Positions 1 to 9,032 are shown, numbered from the stretch's first letter. The stretch is 64,000 bases of DNA from Candidatus Competibacteraceae bacterium (GCA_016713505.1 JADJPA010000001.1:1612001-1676000), one strand, 5' to 3'. Translations and numbers: made by a program. The notes: generated by a model not told the origin, from the sequence alone.

Positions 1-756
1 ATCGGCAAGGGCCAGCGCGGTTTGATCGTCTCACCGCCCAAGGCCGGCAAGACCATGATGTTGCAAAATATCGCTCAAAGCATCGCCACCAACCATCCCG
101 AGTGCTATCTGATCGTGCTGCTGATCGACGAGCGACCGGAGGAAGTCACCGAGATGCAGCGTTCGGTGCGCGGCGAGGTGATCGCCAGCACCTTCGACGA
201 GCCGGCCACCCGTCACGTTCAAGTGGCTGAAATGGTCAACGATAAAGCCAAGCGCCTGGTCGAGCACAAGCGCGACGTGGTGATCCTGCTGGATTCCATC
301 ACCCGGCTGGCGCGCGCCTACAACACCGTGGTGCCGGCGTCGGGCAAGGTGTTGACCGGCGGCGTCGACGCCAACGCCCTGCAAAAGCCGAAGCGCTTCT
401 TCGGCGCGGCGCGCAACATCGAGGAAGGCGGCTCGCTGACCATCATCGCCACTACCTTGATCGATACCGGCTCGCGGATGGACGACGTGATTTACGAGGA
501 ATTCAAAGGCACCGGCAACATGGAAATCCATCTCGACCGGCGGATTTCCGAGAAGCGGGTGTTTCCGGCCATTGATATCAACCGCTCCGGCACCCGCCGC
601 GAGGAGCTGCTGACCGACCCGGACGATTTGCAGAAGATGTGGATCTTGCGCAAGCTGCTGCACCCGATGGACGAGCTACAAGCGATGGAATTCATGTTGG
701 AACGCTTGAAGGCCAATAAAACCAACCGGGAATTTTTCGAGGCTATGAAGCGCTGA
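1..756 (+). CDS. rho: Transcription termination factor Rho, 5'-truncated by the window edge
   Basis: The reading frame is open from base 1, so the gene starts outside the window and about 251 C-terminal residues remain. The Walker A motif PPKAGKT lies at the very start, followed by the Walker B region (VVILLDSITR) and the conserved GGVDANALQKPKRFFGAARN secondary RNA-binding loop region. The C-terminus ends in the usual NKTNREFFEAMKR. Rho is a hexameric RNA-dependent ATPase that ends transcription of untranslated RNA. The RNA-binding cold-shock-like N-terminal domain is missing only because of the window edge. Identification is very secure. Confidence 0.98.
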   Translation: MGKGQRGLIVSPPKAGKTMMLQNIAQSIATNHPECYLIVLLIDERPEEVTEMQRSVRGEVIASTFDEPATRHVQVAEMVNDKAKRLVEHKRDVVILLDSITRLARAYNTVVPASGKVLTGGVDANALQKPKRFFGAARNIEEGGSLTIIATTLIDTGSRMDDVIYEEFKGTGNMEIHLDRRISEKRVFPAIDINRSGTRREELLTDPDDLQKMWILRKLLHPMDELQAMEFMLERLKANKTNREFFEAMKR

Positions 757-794
757 GACCGCACCGCTCTTTACCGAACGCAGCTCCCATCTCC

Positions 795-1310
795 ATGAAT
801 GCTCCCGCCGATACCGCCACCCGCTCGCAAGCTCCGCGTCGCCCGCTGATACCCGCATTCCTGGCTTGGCCTTTTTCGAAGATTCCCGGCCCGATTCATT
901 CGACCGTGTTGGCTACCGCTTTGAACGCGCTTTTCGCCGATAGCATTCGCGAGGGCGAGTTTGAGTTTTTGCGCGACCGGGTTTTGGCCATTCAGGTGCG
1001 CGACGCCCAAGCGAACTATCGGTTTCGTTACGCCGGCCCCGCCGGTTTCGTCGCCTGTCGCACCGACCGACCACCGGATTTGACCATCAGTGGCACGGCC
1101 TACGATTTTCTGGCGCTGGCGACCCGGCGCGAAGACTCCGACACGCTGTTCTTCAACCGGCGCGTCGTCATGGCAGGCGATACCGCCCTAGGGCTGGAAC
1201 TCAAAAATTGGCTGGATGGGGTAGATCTTGAAGCCATCAGCGGGTGGGCGCCGCCATTGCTGCGCGCCGCTGATGGCTTGATGGGGGCTTACGAGCGATT
1301 CAGGCGTTGA
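795..1310 (+). CDS. ubiT: Anaerobic ubiquinone biosynthesis accessory factor UbiT (SCP2 domain)
   Basis: A 171-residue protein with an SCP2 sterol-carrier fold: it begins with a basic, proline-rich segment and the hydrophobic stretch PLIPAFLAWPFSKIPG, then the core containing DRPPDLTISGTAYDFLALATR and the NRRVVMAGDTALGLELKNWLD helix typical of YhbT/UbiT. UbiT is a lipid-binding partner needed for ubiquinone synthesis without oxygen. Its partners ubiV and ubiU are 300 bases away on the opposite strand, so the two units are convergent here rather than divergent as in E. coli. The context strengthens the call. It starts 38 bases after rho. Confidence 0.88.
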   Translation: MNAPADTATRSQAPRRPLIPAFLAWPFSKIPGPIHSTVLATALNALFADSIREGEFEFLRDRVLAIQVRDAQANYRFRYAGPAGFVACRTDRPPDLTISGTAYDFLALATRREDSDTLFFNRRVVMAGDTALGLELKNWLDGVDLEAISGWAPPLLRAADGLMGAYERFRR

Positions 1311-1554
1311 GAAGCCGGGATTCACTCCAATCCCAAACTTGCCGGGCACGCGCCACGAGCCTGTTCCAAACCGAGGCGCCGCGAACCGCTGGTCGGGAGC
1401 CGTTATCGGAATCACCTCCCATAATCTGACTGGCCAATAGCACGCATCGATCACAAATATAAACTCGTGGACCAGCGACCAACTTGGAGACTTCGGCTGC
1501 ATTTCTTCCACAAAAAGAACAACAAAGCTACCTTTTCTCAAACATGTCACTCAC
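1300..1554 (-). pseudogene. ClpX-type C4 zinc-finger mini-protein interrupted by an amber codon
   Basis: On the minus strand a good ribosome site (GGAGG) lies 8 bases before ATG at 1545, and a GTG in the same frame is at 1554. After MFEKR comes an in-frame TAG (1530-1528), then LCCSFCGRNAAEVSKLVAGP and RVYICDRCVLLASQIMGGD, which matches the zinc-binding N-domain of ClpX (CSFC-X18-CDRC spacing as read, two Cys pairs). The frame then runs to TGA at 1300, overlapping the 3' end of ubiT. No ClpX AAA+ domain follows, so it was at most a free-standing zinc finger of about 80 residues. It may be a pseudogene, a sequencing error or a gene needing read-through. It has its own ribosome site, so it does not look like random shadow coding. 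Confidence 0.55.
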
Positions 1555-1585
1555 CTCCACAGCCCACTGAACCCTACCGCGCCCT

Positions 1586-2509
1586 TCAATACCCTGAAGC
1601 CATTGCCGCATTCTGGGTGAGCCCCGGCTGTCCCCGCCAATAACCGTTGCACGCACCCAACGGTAAATCCGCATTCAGCGCCCGCGCGCCCTCCAGCGGA
1701 TCGCGCTCCCCGCGCAAGCCAGCGGCGAAGGCGTCAATCACCGCCTCCATCCCCTCGGGTCGGGGGCTGACGCGGAGCACATCCACCTTCAATTCTCGCA
1801 ACTCCGCCAGTTCTGGCAACAAATTGCAAGTCTGCGCCGATTGGGTCTGAATGCCGTTAATGGCCAAAAACGCCTGTCCCTCACGGGTGCTTAAAATCAA
1901 TCCTTCCGGGTCATCGAGACAGCGATACTGGCAATCGTCCTTGGGTAAATTGTGATGCCGGGCGGTGAAGCAGCGAGCGGAGTACGCCAACGGCAGCCGA
2001 CCGTAAACAAAGACCTCGGTTTCCACGTTTGCCGGCCGCCCCTCTTGAACCGACGCCAAGCTATGCCGCGACAATTCAACCGGCATCACCCAACGCTTCG
2101 CACCCAATCCCGCCAGAAAACGCAAGGTCCGGTCGCTGTAAACGTTGATCCCGGTGCCCAGCACGAACGGCGTTTTCCGCTCGGACAACAAGCGCACCGC
2201 GCCCATGTCGTTGGCTTCGACCGTAAACCGACCGTTTTCACACAAACGGCGGAGCGTCTTGAGTTCCGATTCGGCCTCCAGCAATGCCATGGTGGACAGC
2301 ACCACCTCCTTGCCGGCGGCGCGCAGCCGCTCGGCCAACTCCAACCAGTCGCCGGTATTCAGCGCGTGGCGTTTGGCGCACACCGTTTCGCCGAGGTAGA
2401 CGATGTCCACCGGCGTGGCGCTCATCCGCTCGTAAAAATCGAGCAACATCGCCTTGGGCCAGTAATACAACACCGGTCCCAATGCCAGTTTTTGAGGGTA
2501 TTCGCTCAT
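1586..2509 (-). CDS. ubiV: U32-family protein UbiV, anaerobic ubiquinone biosynthesis
   Basis: A 307-residue protein starting MSEYPQKLALGPVLYYWPK; the open frame reaches further upstream but homology begins here. UbiV binds a 4Fe-4S cluster and with UbiU carries out oxygen-independent hydroxylation of the ubiquinone ring. Four cysteines stand at residues 44, 180, 193 and 197; the last three match the E. coli UbiV ligand spacing exactly and the first corresponds to its Cys39. It follows ubiU with a 10-base gap, at the end of a purH-purD-ubiU-ubiV series, so the four are probably cotranscribed. Very secure as UbiV because both the cysteine pattern and the neighbour agree. Confidence 0.95.
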   Translation of the reverse strand: MSEYPQKLALGPVLYYWPKAMLLDFYERMSATPVDIVYLGETVCAKRHALNTGDWLELAERLRAAGKEVVLSTMALLEAESELKTLRRLCENGRFTVEANDMGAVRLLSERKTPFVLGTGINVYSDRTLRFLAGLGAKRWVMPVELSRHSLASVQEGRPANVETEVFVYGRLPLAYSARCFTARHHNLPKDDCQYRCLDDPEGLILSTREGQAFLAINGIQTQSAQTCNLLPELAELRELKVDVLRVSPRPEGMEAVIDAFAAGLRGERDPLEGARALNADLPLGACNGYWRGQPGLTQNAAMASGY

Positions 2510-2519
2510 GGTCCCCGCC

Positions 2520-3551
2520 TCACTGCCAAGTCCGATGATAAGCGCCCAGCGTGGTCTGATGGCCTTCCGATACCTTACCGAGCTCGCGCAGCCATTCCGG
2601 TTTCGGCGCGTAAGCGGTCGGGTTGCGCTGGCACGCATCGATGGCCGCCCGCCAGACCTTGGTGACTTGGGTGACATAGGCCGGACTGCGCTGGCGGCCT
2701 TCGATCTTGACGGCGGCAATGCCCATCTCGAGCAGATCGGGCAACAGTTCCAAGGTATTGAGACTGGTCGGCTCCTCAATGGCATAATAGGTATTTTCCG
2801 CCACTTTGAACCGACCCTTGCACAGGGTTGGGTAACCCGCCGGTTCGCCGGGAGCATAACGGTCGATCAGCAATCCACCCAAGCGGGTTTCCAGACCGTG
2901 TGGCGTCTCCTCCCAGCGCACCGCCTCAGCCGGGGAACAGACCCCGCACATGTTGGGCGACTCGCCGGTGACGTAGGACGACAGCAAACAACGCCCTTCC
3001 ACCATGATGCACAGCCCGCCGAAGCCGAACACTTCGATAGCCACCGGGCTGTTCTCCAAAACGTGTTTTACTTGCGGCAGCGAGAGCACGCGCGGCAACA
3101 CCACCCGGCGAATGCCGAAATGCTCGTGATAGAAGCGGATCGCCTCGTAATTGGTGGCGGAACCTTGTACCGACAGATGCAGCGGCAACGCAGGATAGGT
3201 GCGGCAGGCGTAATCCAACACGCTGATATCGGCGGCGATGATGGCGTCCGCGCCGAGTTCCGCCGCTCGATCAACCGCCCGTTGCCAGCGCTCCCAACCC
3301 GCCGGTTGCGGGAAAGTGTTAAGGGCGACGAACACCCGCCGCCCTTTGGCGTGCGCGTAGTGGATACCCTGCGCCGCCGTTTTGGCATCGAAGTTCAGAC
3401 CGGGAAAATGGCGGGCGTTGGTGTCGTCCCGAAAGCCGAGATAAACCGAATCGGCCCCGTTGTCCACGGCCGTTTTCAGGGAAGGCAGATTGCCGGCGGG
3501 GCAGACCAGTTCCAACGATTTTGTCTGAGCGGCTGGCGTGGCTATGGCCAT
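2520..3551 (-). CDS. ubiU: U32-family protein UbiU, anaerobic ubiquinone biosynthesis
   Basis: A 343-residue U32 protein. I take ATG at 3551 (MAIATPAAQTKSLELVCPAG), two bases past the purD stop, over an upstream start inside purD. UbiU and UbiV form a heterodimer that hydroxylates ubiquinone precursors using prephenate rather than oxygen as oxygen donor. Cysteines at 181, 188, 205 and 244 reproduce the E. coli UbiU 4Fe-4S ligand spacing (C-x6-C-x16-C-x38-C). The near-zero distance to purD implies translational coupling with a purine biosynthesis gene, an arrangement without an obvious metabolic reason. Confidence 0.95.
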   Translation of the reverse strand: MAIATPAAQTKSLELVCPAGNLPSLKTAVDNGADSVYLGFRDDTNARHFPGLNFDAKTAAQGIHYAHAKGRRVFVALNTFPQPAGWERWQRAVDRAAELGADAIIAADISVLDYACRTYPALPLHLSVQGSATNYEAIRFYHEHFGIRRVVLPRVLSLPQVKHVLENSPVAIEVFGFGGLCIMVEGRCLLSSYVTGESPNMCGVCSPAEAVRWEETPHGLETRLGGLLIDRYAPGEPAGYPTLCKGRFKVAENTYYAIEEPTSLNTLELLPDLLEMGIAAVKIEGRQRSPAYVTQVTKVWRAAIDACQRNPTAYAPKPEWLRELGKVSEGHQTTLGAYHRTWQ

Positions 3552-3553
3552 AT

Positions 3554-4852
3554 TTAGTCCCCCTGCTCTCGGGCGATGGCTCGATAGCCGATGTCGGTGC
3601 GATAATAAGCACCTTCCCAATGCACCCGCTTGGCCAGGCTATACGCCGAGTGTTGCGCGGCGGCCACCGTATCCCCGAGCGCGGTCGCGCACAGCACCCG
3701 GCCGCCGTGCGTCACGACAGCACCGTTCTCGGTCTCCAGCGTCCCGGCATGAAACAGCATCGCCCCATCGCCCAATTCTTCACGGTGGCGCGGCAGTCCC
3801 TCGATGACATCATCCTTGCGGTAAGCACCGGGATAACCGGCGGCCACCATCACTACGCCCAGCGCGGGTCGCGGGTCCCAATCCGCCTCAACCTGGTCCA
3901 ACCGTCCGTCCAGCGCCGCTTCGCACAAGCCCACCAGATCGGAACGCAACCGCATGATTAAAGGCTGAGCTTCGGGATCGCCGAGCCGGCAGTTGTATTC
4001 CAGCACCTTGGGGCCATCGGCGGTGATCATCAGGCCCGCATAGAGAAAGCCGACATAGCGATGACCTTCCACCGCCATGCCGCGCACGGTCGGCTCAATA
4101 ACGTCGGCCATGATGCGGTCGTGCAGTTCCGGCGTCACCACCGGCGCGGGTGAATACGCGCCCATGCCGCCGGTGTTGGGGCCTCGGTCGCCGTCGTCGC
4201 GCGCCTTGTGATCCTGGGAGGAGGCAAAGGGCAGAATGTGCTTGCCGTCGGTCATGACGATGAAGCTGGCTTCCTCGCCGTGCAGAAACTCCTCGACCAC
4301 CACGCGCCGGCCGGCCTCGCCAAAGTCCGTGCCGCTCAGCATCCCACGGACGGCGGCGATGGCTTCCAACTCGCTTTGCGCCAGAATCACCCCTTTGCCG
4401 GCCGCCAATCCGTCGGCCTTGACCACCACCGGCGCGCCCATCTCGCCGATGAACGCCTCCGCCGCATCGGGGTCGGTGAAACTTTGATAGCGGGCGGTGG
4501 GAATGTGATGGCGGGCCAGAAAATCCTTGGTGAAGGTTTTAGAACCTTCCAGTTGCGCGGCTGCTTTGGAAGGTCCGAAACAGCGCAGGCCGGCGCTGGC
4601 GAACAAATCGGTAATTCCTAACACCAGCGGCACTTCCGGCCCGATGAGGGTGAGATCGACCTGATGGCTTCGAGCGAACTTGAGCAACTCCGACGGGTTG
4701 TCGGCGGTGATGGCGATGTTGGTCGCTTTCGGTTCGCGGGCGGTGCCGGCATTGCCCGGCGCGACGTAGACGTTGCGGACGCGGCTGGATCGCGCGACCT
4801 TCCAAGCCAGCGCGTGTTCGCGGCCACCGCCGCCGACAATCAGGATATTCAT
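3554..4852 (-). CDS. purD: Phosphoribosylamine-glycine ligase (GAR synthetase)
   Basis: A 432-residue ATP-grasp enzyme joining phosphoribosylamine and glycine in step two of purine synthesis. It begins MNILIVGGGGREHALAWKV, has the FGPSKAAAQLEGSKTFTKDF segment, the PVVVKADGLAAGKGV ATP-binding motif, the PNTGGMGAYSP loop and the VLEYNCRLGDPEAQ metal-binding region, all in family order and at normal full length. It lies 30 bases downstream of purH, the usual purHD pair, and ubiU follows after two bases. Confidence 0.97.
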   Translation of the reverse strand: MNILIVGGGGREHALAWKVARSSRVRNVYVAPGNAGTAREPKATNIAITADNPSELLKFARSHQVDLTLIGPEVPLVLGITDLFASAGLRCFGPSKAAAQLEGSKTFTKDFLARHHIPTARYQSFTDPDAAEAFIGEMGAPVVVKADGLAAGKGVILAQSELEAIAAVRGMLSGTDFGEAGRRVVVEEFLHGEEASFIVMTDGKHILPFASSQDHKARDDGDRGPNTGGMGAYSPAPVVTPELHDRIMADVIEPTVRGMAVEGHRYVGFLYAGLMITADGPKVLEYNCRLGDPEAQPLIMRLRSDLVGLCEAALDGRLDQVEADWDPRPALGVVMVAAGYPGAYRKDDVIEGLPRHREELGDGAMLFHAGTLETENGAVVTHGGRVLCATALGDTVAAAQHSAYSLAKRVHWEGAYYRTDIGYRAIAREQGD

Positions 4853-4882
4853 GATCTTAGTGCGCCTTTCCTGAATGAAAAC

Positions 4883-6463
4883 TCAGTGCCGGAAATGCCG
4901 CATTCCGGTAAACACCATGGTCATGCCGCGCTCGTCGGCGGCGGCGATCACCTCTTTATCGCGCATGGAACCACCCGGCTGAATCACGGCGCTGATGCCG
5001 TAGTCGGCGGCGAGGTCGATGCCGTCGCGGAACGGGAAAAAGGCGTCCGAGCCCAGTGCCGCGCCTTGCAAAGCGAGGTTCTCCTCGGCGGCTTTCATGG
5101 CGGCGATGCGCGCTGAAAACACCCGGCTCATCTGCCCGGCTCCAACGCCGAGAATCATCCCGTCCCGGCCGTAGACGATGGCGTTGGATTTGACGAACTT
5201 CACCACCTGCCAGACGAATTGCAAATCGACCATTTCCTGCTCGCTGGGCTGGCGTTTCGTCACTACTTTCAAATCAGATCGTGACACCTGGCCCAAATCC
5301 CGATCCTGCACCAGCAAACCGCCGGTGACGCGCTTGTAGTCCCAACCCGGCGCGCGGTGGGCGTCCCATTGACCGCAAGCCAGCACCCGCACGTTTTGTT
5401 TGCTGGCGGTCGCCGCCAGCGCTTCCGGCGTGACTGCCGGGGCGATGATCACCTCGACGAACTGTCGGTCCACGATGGCTTTCGCGGTCGCGCCATCCAG
5501 CGGTCGGTTGAAGGCGATGATGCCGCCGAAGGCCGAGGTCGGATCGGTTCTATAGGCCCGGTCGTAGGCTTCCAGAATGTTGGAACCGATCGCCACCCCG
5601 CAGGGGTTGGCGTGCTTGACGATCACGCAGGCCGGGGCGCTGAAACTCTTGACGCACTCCAGCGCGGCGTCGGTGTCGGCGACGTTGTTGTAGGACAGTT
5701 CCTTGCCTTGAAGTTGTTTGGCGGTGGCGATGCAGGCTTCCGCCGGTTGCGGCTCGACGTAAAACGCCGCGCCCTGATGGGGGTTCTCGCCGTAGCGCAT
5801 CTCTTGCGCCTTGCGAAATTGCGTGCTGTACGTGCGGGGAAACGGGTCACGCGCTCCTTCGCTCTTGATCGATCCCAAGTAATTGGCGATGGCCCCGTCG
5901 TAGCGGCCGGTGTGCTCGAACACCTTAACCGCCAGATCGAAGCGGGTGGCCGCGCTCACCGCGCCATTGTTGGCTTGCATTTCAGCCAGCACCCGCTGGT
6001 AATCGCTGGCATCGGTAATCACCGTGACCGCCGCGTGATTCTTGGCCGCCGCCCGCAGCATTGCCGGCCCGCCGATGTCGATGTTTTCAATGGCGTCGGC
6101 CAGCACGCAGTTCGGTTTGGCGACCGTGGCCTCGAAGGGATAAAGATTGACCACCAGCAGATCGATCGGCGGGATGTCGTGCCGCGCCATCGCCGCCTCA
6201 TCTTCGCCGCGCCGCCCCAGCAAACCGCCGTGAATTTTCGGATGCAGGGTTTTGAGGCGACCGTCCATCATTTCCGGGAAGCCGGTGTAATCGGCGACTT
6301 CGCGGACGGCGACGCCTTGATCCGCCAACAGCTTGGCGGTGCCGCCGGTGGACAGAATTTCCACGCCCCATTCGGTCAAGGCGCGGGCAAAATCGACGAT
6401 GCCGGTCTTATCAGAGACGCTCATCAAGGCGCGGCGGATGGGAAGCAAAGCGGTCGGATTCAT
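4883..6463 (-). CDS. purH: Bifunctional AICAR formyltransferase/IMP cyclohydrolase
   Basis: A 526-residue protein catalysing the last two steps to IMP. The N-terminal cyclohydrolase (MGS-like fold) begins RRALMSVSDKTGIVDFARAL and contains STGGTAKLLAD; the C-terminal transformylase contains MRYGENPHQGAAFY, VKHANPCGVAIG and the ending AVIQPGGSMRDKEVIAAADE with GMTMVFTGMRHFRH. It is full length. Upstream on the same strand is the carbonic anhydrase gene, 107 bases away, with no clear terminator between. It heads the purH-purD-ubiU-ubiV series. Confidence 0.97.
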   Translation of the reverse strand: MNPTALLPIRRALMSVSDKTGIVDFARALTEWGVEILSTGGTAKLLADQGVAVREVADYTGFPEMMDGRLKTLHPKIHGGLLGRRGEDEAAMARHDIPPIDLLVVNLYPFEATVAKPNCVLADAIENIDIGGPAMLRAAAKNHAAVTVITDASDYQRVLAEMQANNGAVSAATRFDLAVKVFEHTGRYDGAIANYLGSIKSEGARDPFPRTYSTQFRKAQEMRYGENPHQGAAFYVEPQPAEACIATAKQLQGKELSYNNVADTDAALECVKSFSAPACVIVKHANPCGVAIGSNILEAYDRAYRTDPTSAFGGIIAFNRPLDGATAKAIVDRQFVEVIIAPAVTPEALAATASKQNVRVLACGQWDAHRAPGWDYKRVTGGLLVQDRDLGQVSRSDLKVVTKRQPSEQEMVDLQFVWQVVKFVKSNAIVYGRDGMILGVGAGQMSRVFSARIAAMKAAEENLALQGAALGSDAFFPFRDGIDLAADYGISAVIQPGGSMRDKEVIAAADERGMTMVFTGMRHFRH

Positions 6464-6570
6464 GTAGGGTTCCGTTGGGTCCGAGAACGAGAATTTATTG
6501 TTATCGTTTGGCGAGCGAACTAGCGTGATGCCTCTCTATGGCCTATGGATTTAACAGAGCGTGGCCCGCT

Positions 6571-7233
6571 CTAGACATGCTCCGGCACCGGGCCAAAATA
6601 TATATCGTAAAACCGATCTTTGTCCGGGTCGTATTGCATCAACTCACCGTTTTCCAGATCGTAATACCAACCGTACAGGCTTAGAGACTTGCTCTCGACC
6701 CGCTGGCGAATAAATGGGAACGTCAGCAAATTCGTCAGCGAAATCCGCACGCAGGCCCGCTCGCAGGCCCGCTGCTTGAATTCGCGGCTGGCGTCCGGCC
6801 AGCGCCGCAGCACCTCGTCGCGGGCGGGCGCGGCGATTCGCACCCAAGGCGCGATATAACCCTCGCCCTCATCGTTTTCCCCGTAACCTTCCAGCAAGGC
6901 GTTAATGCCGCCGCAGCGCGAATGACCGAGCACGATGATGTTATCGACCTCCAGGTTGCAAACGGCATACTCCACCGCGGCGCTGGTGCCGTGGTAGCGA
7001 CCGCCCGTCTCGCACGGCGGGATCAAGTTGGCGACGTTGCGGATCACGAACAGATCGCCCGGCGCGGAGTCGGTGAGGATCGCCGGATCGACGCGGGAAT
7101 CGCTGCAACCGATCAGTAGAGTGCGAGGCGTTTGCCCTTTCATCGCCAGTTGGTTGAACAGATCCCGGTTCGGCTCGAAGTTTTTGCGGCGAAAGCGATG
7201 AAAGCCTTGCAATAGATCGTTGATACTGGTCAT
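6571..7233 (-). CDS. can: Beta-class carbonic anhydrase
   Basis: A 220-residue zinc enzyme interconverting CO2 and bicarbonate. Zinc ligands are visible as C43 with the D45-R47 dyad in GCSDSR, and H104 and C107 in VLGHSRCGG. The ESKSLSLYGWYYDLENGELM segment and overall length fit the E. coli Can type rather than the CynT type. It sits upstream of purH, where bicarbonate supply for purine carboxylation would make sense, but cotranscription is unproven. A TATAAT box lies just upstream at 7268-7273. Confidence 0.95.
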   Translation of the reverse strand: MTSINDLLQGFHRFRRKNFEPNRDLFNQLAMKGQTPRTLLIGCSDSRVDPAILTDSAPGDLFVIRNVANLIPPCETGGRYHGTSAAVEYAVCNLEVDNIIVLGHSRCGGINALLEGYGENDEGEGYIAPWVRIAAPARDEVLRRWPDASREFKQRACERACVRISLTNLLTFPFIRQRVESKSLSLYGWYYDLENGELMQYDPDKDRFYDIYFGPVPEHV

Positions 7234-7267
7234 AACACACTACTCTGTTGGTTGCGGTCAGCGTTAC

Positions 7268-7273
7268 ATTATA
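7268..7273 (-). promoter_or_regulatory. Probable -10 box for can
   Basis: A perfect TATAAT on the minus strand predicts a start near 7261 and a leader of about 28 bases before the can ATG. The -35 region is poor, so this is a partial match only. Confidence 0.4.
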
Positions 7274-7308
7274 CCCTGTCGGCCTCGAACCTTCGCCTGG
7301 AGACGCTC

Positions 7309-7575
7309 ATGCTGTGCGCGATTTATAAAAGCCGCAAGAAACAGGACACTTACCTTTACATGGCCGCCAAGGACGATTTCTCCAAGGTTCCCGAAAACCT
7401 GCTGAAATTGCTGGGCGAACCGATTTACGTCATGGACTTGGAGCTGTCTCCAGAACGCAAGCTGGCGCAAGAGGATACGGCGGACGTCCTGCGCAACCTT
7501 CAGGAACGCGGCTGGCACTTGCAGATGCCGCGTCAGGAAGAGTGGCCGAGCTTCAAACCGCAACCCAAACATTGA
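7309..7575 (+). CDS. YcgL domain-containing protein
   Basis: An 88-residue protein starting MLCAIYKSRKKQDTYLYMAA, the conserved opening of the YcgL (DUF709) family; the open frame extends further upstream but the homology and size favour this ATG. The body includes DDFSKVPENLLKLLGEPIYV and ends with the WHLQMPRQEEWPSF segment. The family is common in gammaproteobacteria and its function is unknown. It is divergent from can and followed 19 bases later by an aminotransferase gene, so the two may be cotranscribed. Confidence 0.9.
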   Translation: MLCAIYKSRKKQDTYLYMAAKDDFSKVPENLLKLLGEPIYVMDLELSPERKLAQEDTADVLRNLQERGWHLQMPRQEEWPSFKPQPKH

Positions 7576-7594
7576 ATTTCACGGAAACCAGCGC

Positions 7595-8791
7595 ATGTTC
7601 TCCGAACGCATCGACCGCCTGACCAGTTCCCTGATCCGAGAACTGCTCGCCCTGACCCAGAAACCCGACATCATTTCCTTTGCCGGCGGCTTGCCGGCCC
7701 GCGCCGCCATGCCGCCGCTGGATTTGGTCGAACTACCGCCCGACTTGAGTCAGTACGGCACCACCGACGGCGAGCCGGAGCTGCGCGCCGCCATCGCCGA
7801 ACAGTTGGTCGGGTTGGGGCTGCGCTGTCGGCCGGAGCAGGTGTTGGTCACCACCGGTTCGCAACAAGGCATCGACCTCGCCTCCAAGCTCTACATCGAC
7901 CCCGGCACGCCGGTGGCCGTGGAAGCGCCGAGCTATCTGGCGGCGTTGCAATCGTTTCGGCTGTTCGGCGCCCGTTTCGAAGAACTGCCGCTGGCGGCTC
8001 ACGGCATCGATCCCGACCAGTTGCGCCACGTCATCCGGCGCCAGCGACCGGCGTTGGTGTATCTCATCCCGACGTTCCAGAATCCGGCCGGCGTTTGCTA
8101 CGACGAAGCGACCCGCGCGGCGGTCGCCGAGGTTCTGCGCGAGAGCGGTACGCCCTTGCTGGAAGACGAACCCTATCGGGAGCTGGTCTACGAGCCGGTC
8201 GAGCGCACCCCACTTTGCGCCCGGTTGGTCGAGAACGATACCTGGATGTACATGGGGACCTTTTCCAAGACCGGCATTCCCGGCTTGCGGGTCGGTTATA
8301 TCGCCGCTTCCGAGAACGTGCATCCCTATCTGGTGCGACTCAAGCAATCCACCGACCTGCACACCAATCGCATCGGTCAATGGTGGTGCGCCCGCTTCCT
8401 GTATTCCCGCGACTACCCCGCGCATCTGGAGCGGCTGCGGAACTTTTATCGGGAGCGCCGCGACGCCATGCAGGCGGCGCTGGCCCATCACCTGGGCGAT
8501 CTGGCCGACTGGACCCAGCCTCACGGCGGGCTGTTTTTCTGGGTGCGCTTGAAAGGCGGTGGCGATACCCGCGCCCTGCTGGTCCGGGCGTTGGAACGCA
8601 AGGTCGCGTTCATGCCGGGCGAGGCGTTTTTCGCCAACCCCGACCCGCGCCACGGCGCTTACATGCGACTCAATTTCAGCCACGCCACGCCCGAACAACT
8701 GGAGCGCGGCATGGCCGTGTTGGCTGACGTCATCACAGAACAACGAGGGGTCGCGAAGGTTGCGGGGCCCGTCGGCATGATGGAGATTTAG
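7595..8791 (+). CDS. PLP-dependent aminotransferase, class I/II (2-aminoadipate/MocR-like group)
   Basis: A 398-residue fold-type I aminotransferase. Visible are DIISFAGGLPAR near residue 25, the VTTGSQQGIDLASKL cofactor-phosphate loop, PTFQNPAGVCYDEATR, the aspartate/tyrosine region LLEDEPYRELVYE and the PLP lysine in GTFSKTGIPGLRVGY. These features match the 2-aminoadipate transaminase/ARO8-like group. There is no N-terminal winged-helix domain, so it is an enzyme, not a MocR regulator. The amino-acid substrate cannot be told from sequence. Confidence 0.85.
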   Translation: MFSERIDRLTSSLIRELLALTQKPDIISFAGGLPARAAMPPLDLVELPPDLSQYGTTDGEPELRAAIAEQLVGLGLRCRPEQVLVTTGSQQGIDLASKLYIDPGTPVAVEAPSYLAALQSFRLFGARFEELPLAAHGIDPDQLRHVIRRQRPALVYLIPTFQNPAGVCYDEATRAAVAEVLRESGTPLLEDEPYRELVYEPVERTPLCARLVENDTWMYMGTFSKTGIPGLRVGYIAASENVHPYLVRLKQSTDLHTNRIGQWWCARFLYSRDYPAHLERLRNFYRERRDAMQAALAHHLGDLADWTQPHGGLFFWVRLKGGGDTRALLVRALERKVAFMPGEAFFANPDPRHGAYMRLNFSHATPEQLERGMAVLADVITEQRGVAKVAGPVGMMEI

Positions 8792-8892
8792 CCGGCATCG
8801 CGCTCCGTGGACCGCTCGGGCAGCGGCCACCGTTACCGGGGCCAAGCTGGTCGAACCCCGGCCACTTTGGCAGGCCGCGGCTCATTTTGAAA

Positions 8893-8918
8893 CGGGCCGA
8901 CCGCGATGGGTCGGCCCG
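8893..8918. repeat. Perfect 10-bp inverted repeat (hairpin)
   Basis: CGGGCCGACC and its complement are separated by a 6-base loop in the gap after the aminotransferase gene. There is no U-run downstream on the plus strand, so it is not a standard terminator. It may still slow or end transcription before the PASTA gene. Confidence 0.5.
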
Positions 8919-9032
8919 AAAGGCCGATCGCTGACCGCCCAGTCTTCGTTTTTCTGGCGGATACGACTTGGCCGAACAGTTGCAAGCGTGTTTTTTGACA
9001 TCAATGGCGGAATGGGTTTGGGAGTGGTCACC

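Noticed and set aside
2508..3557. 349-codon plus-strand open frame antisense to ubiU
   Set aside because: It lies wholly opposite a clearly homologous gene, has no known motif and follows the GC-rich third-position pattern of a shadow frame.
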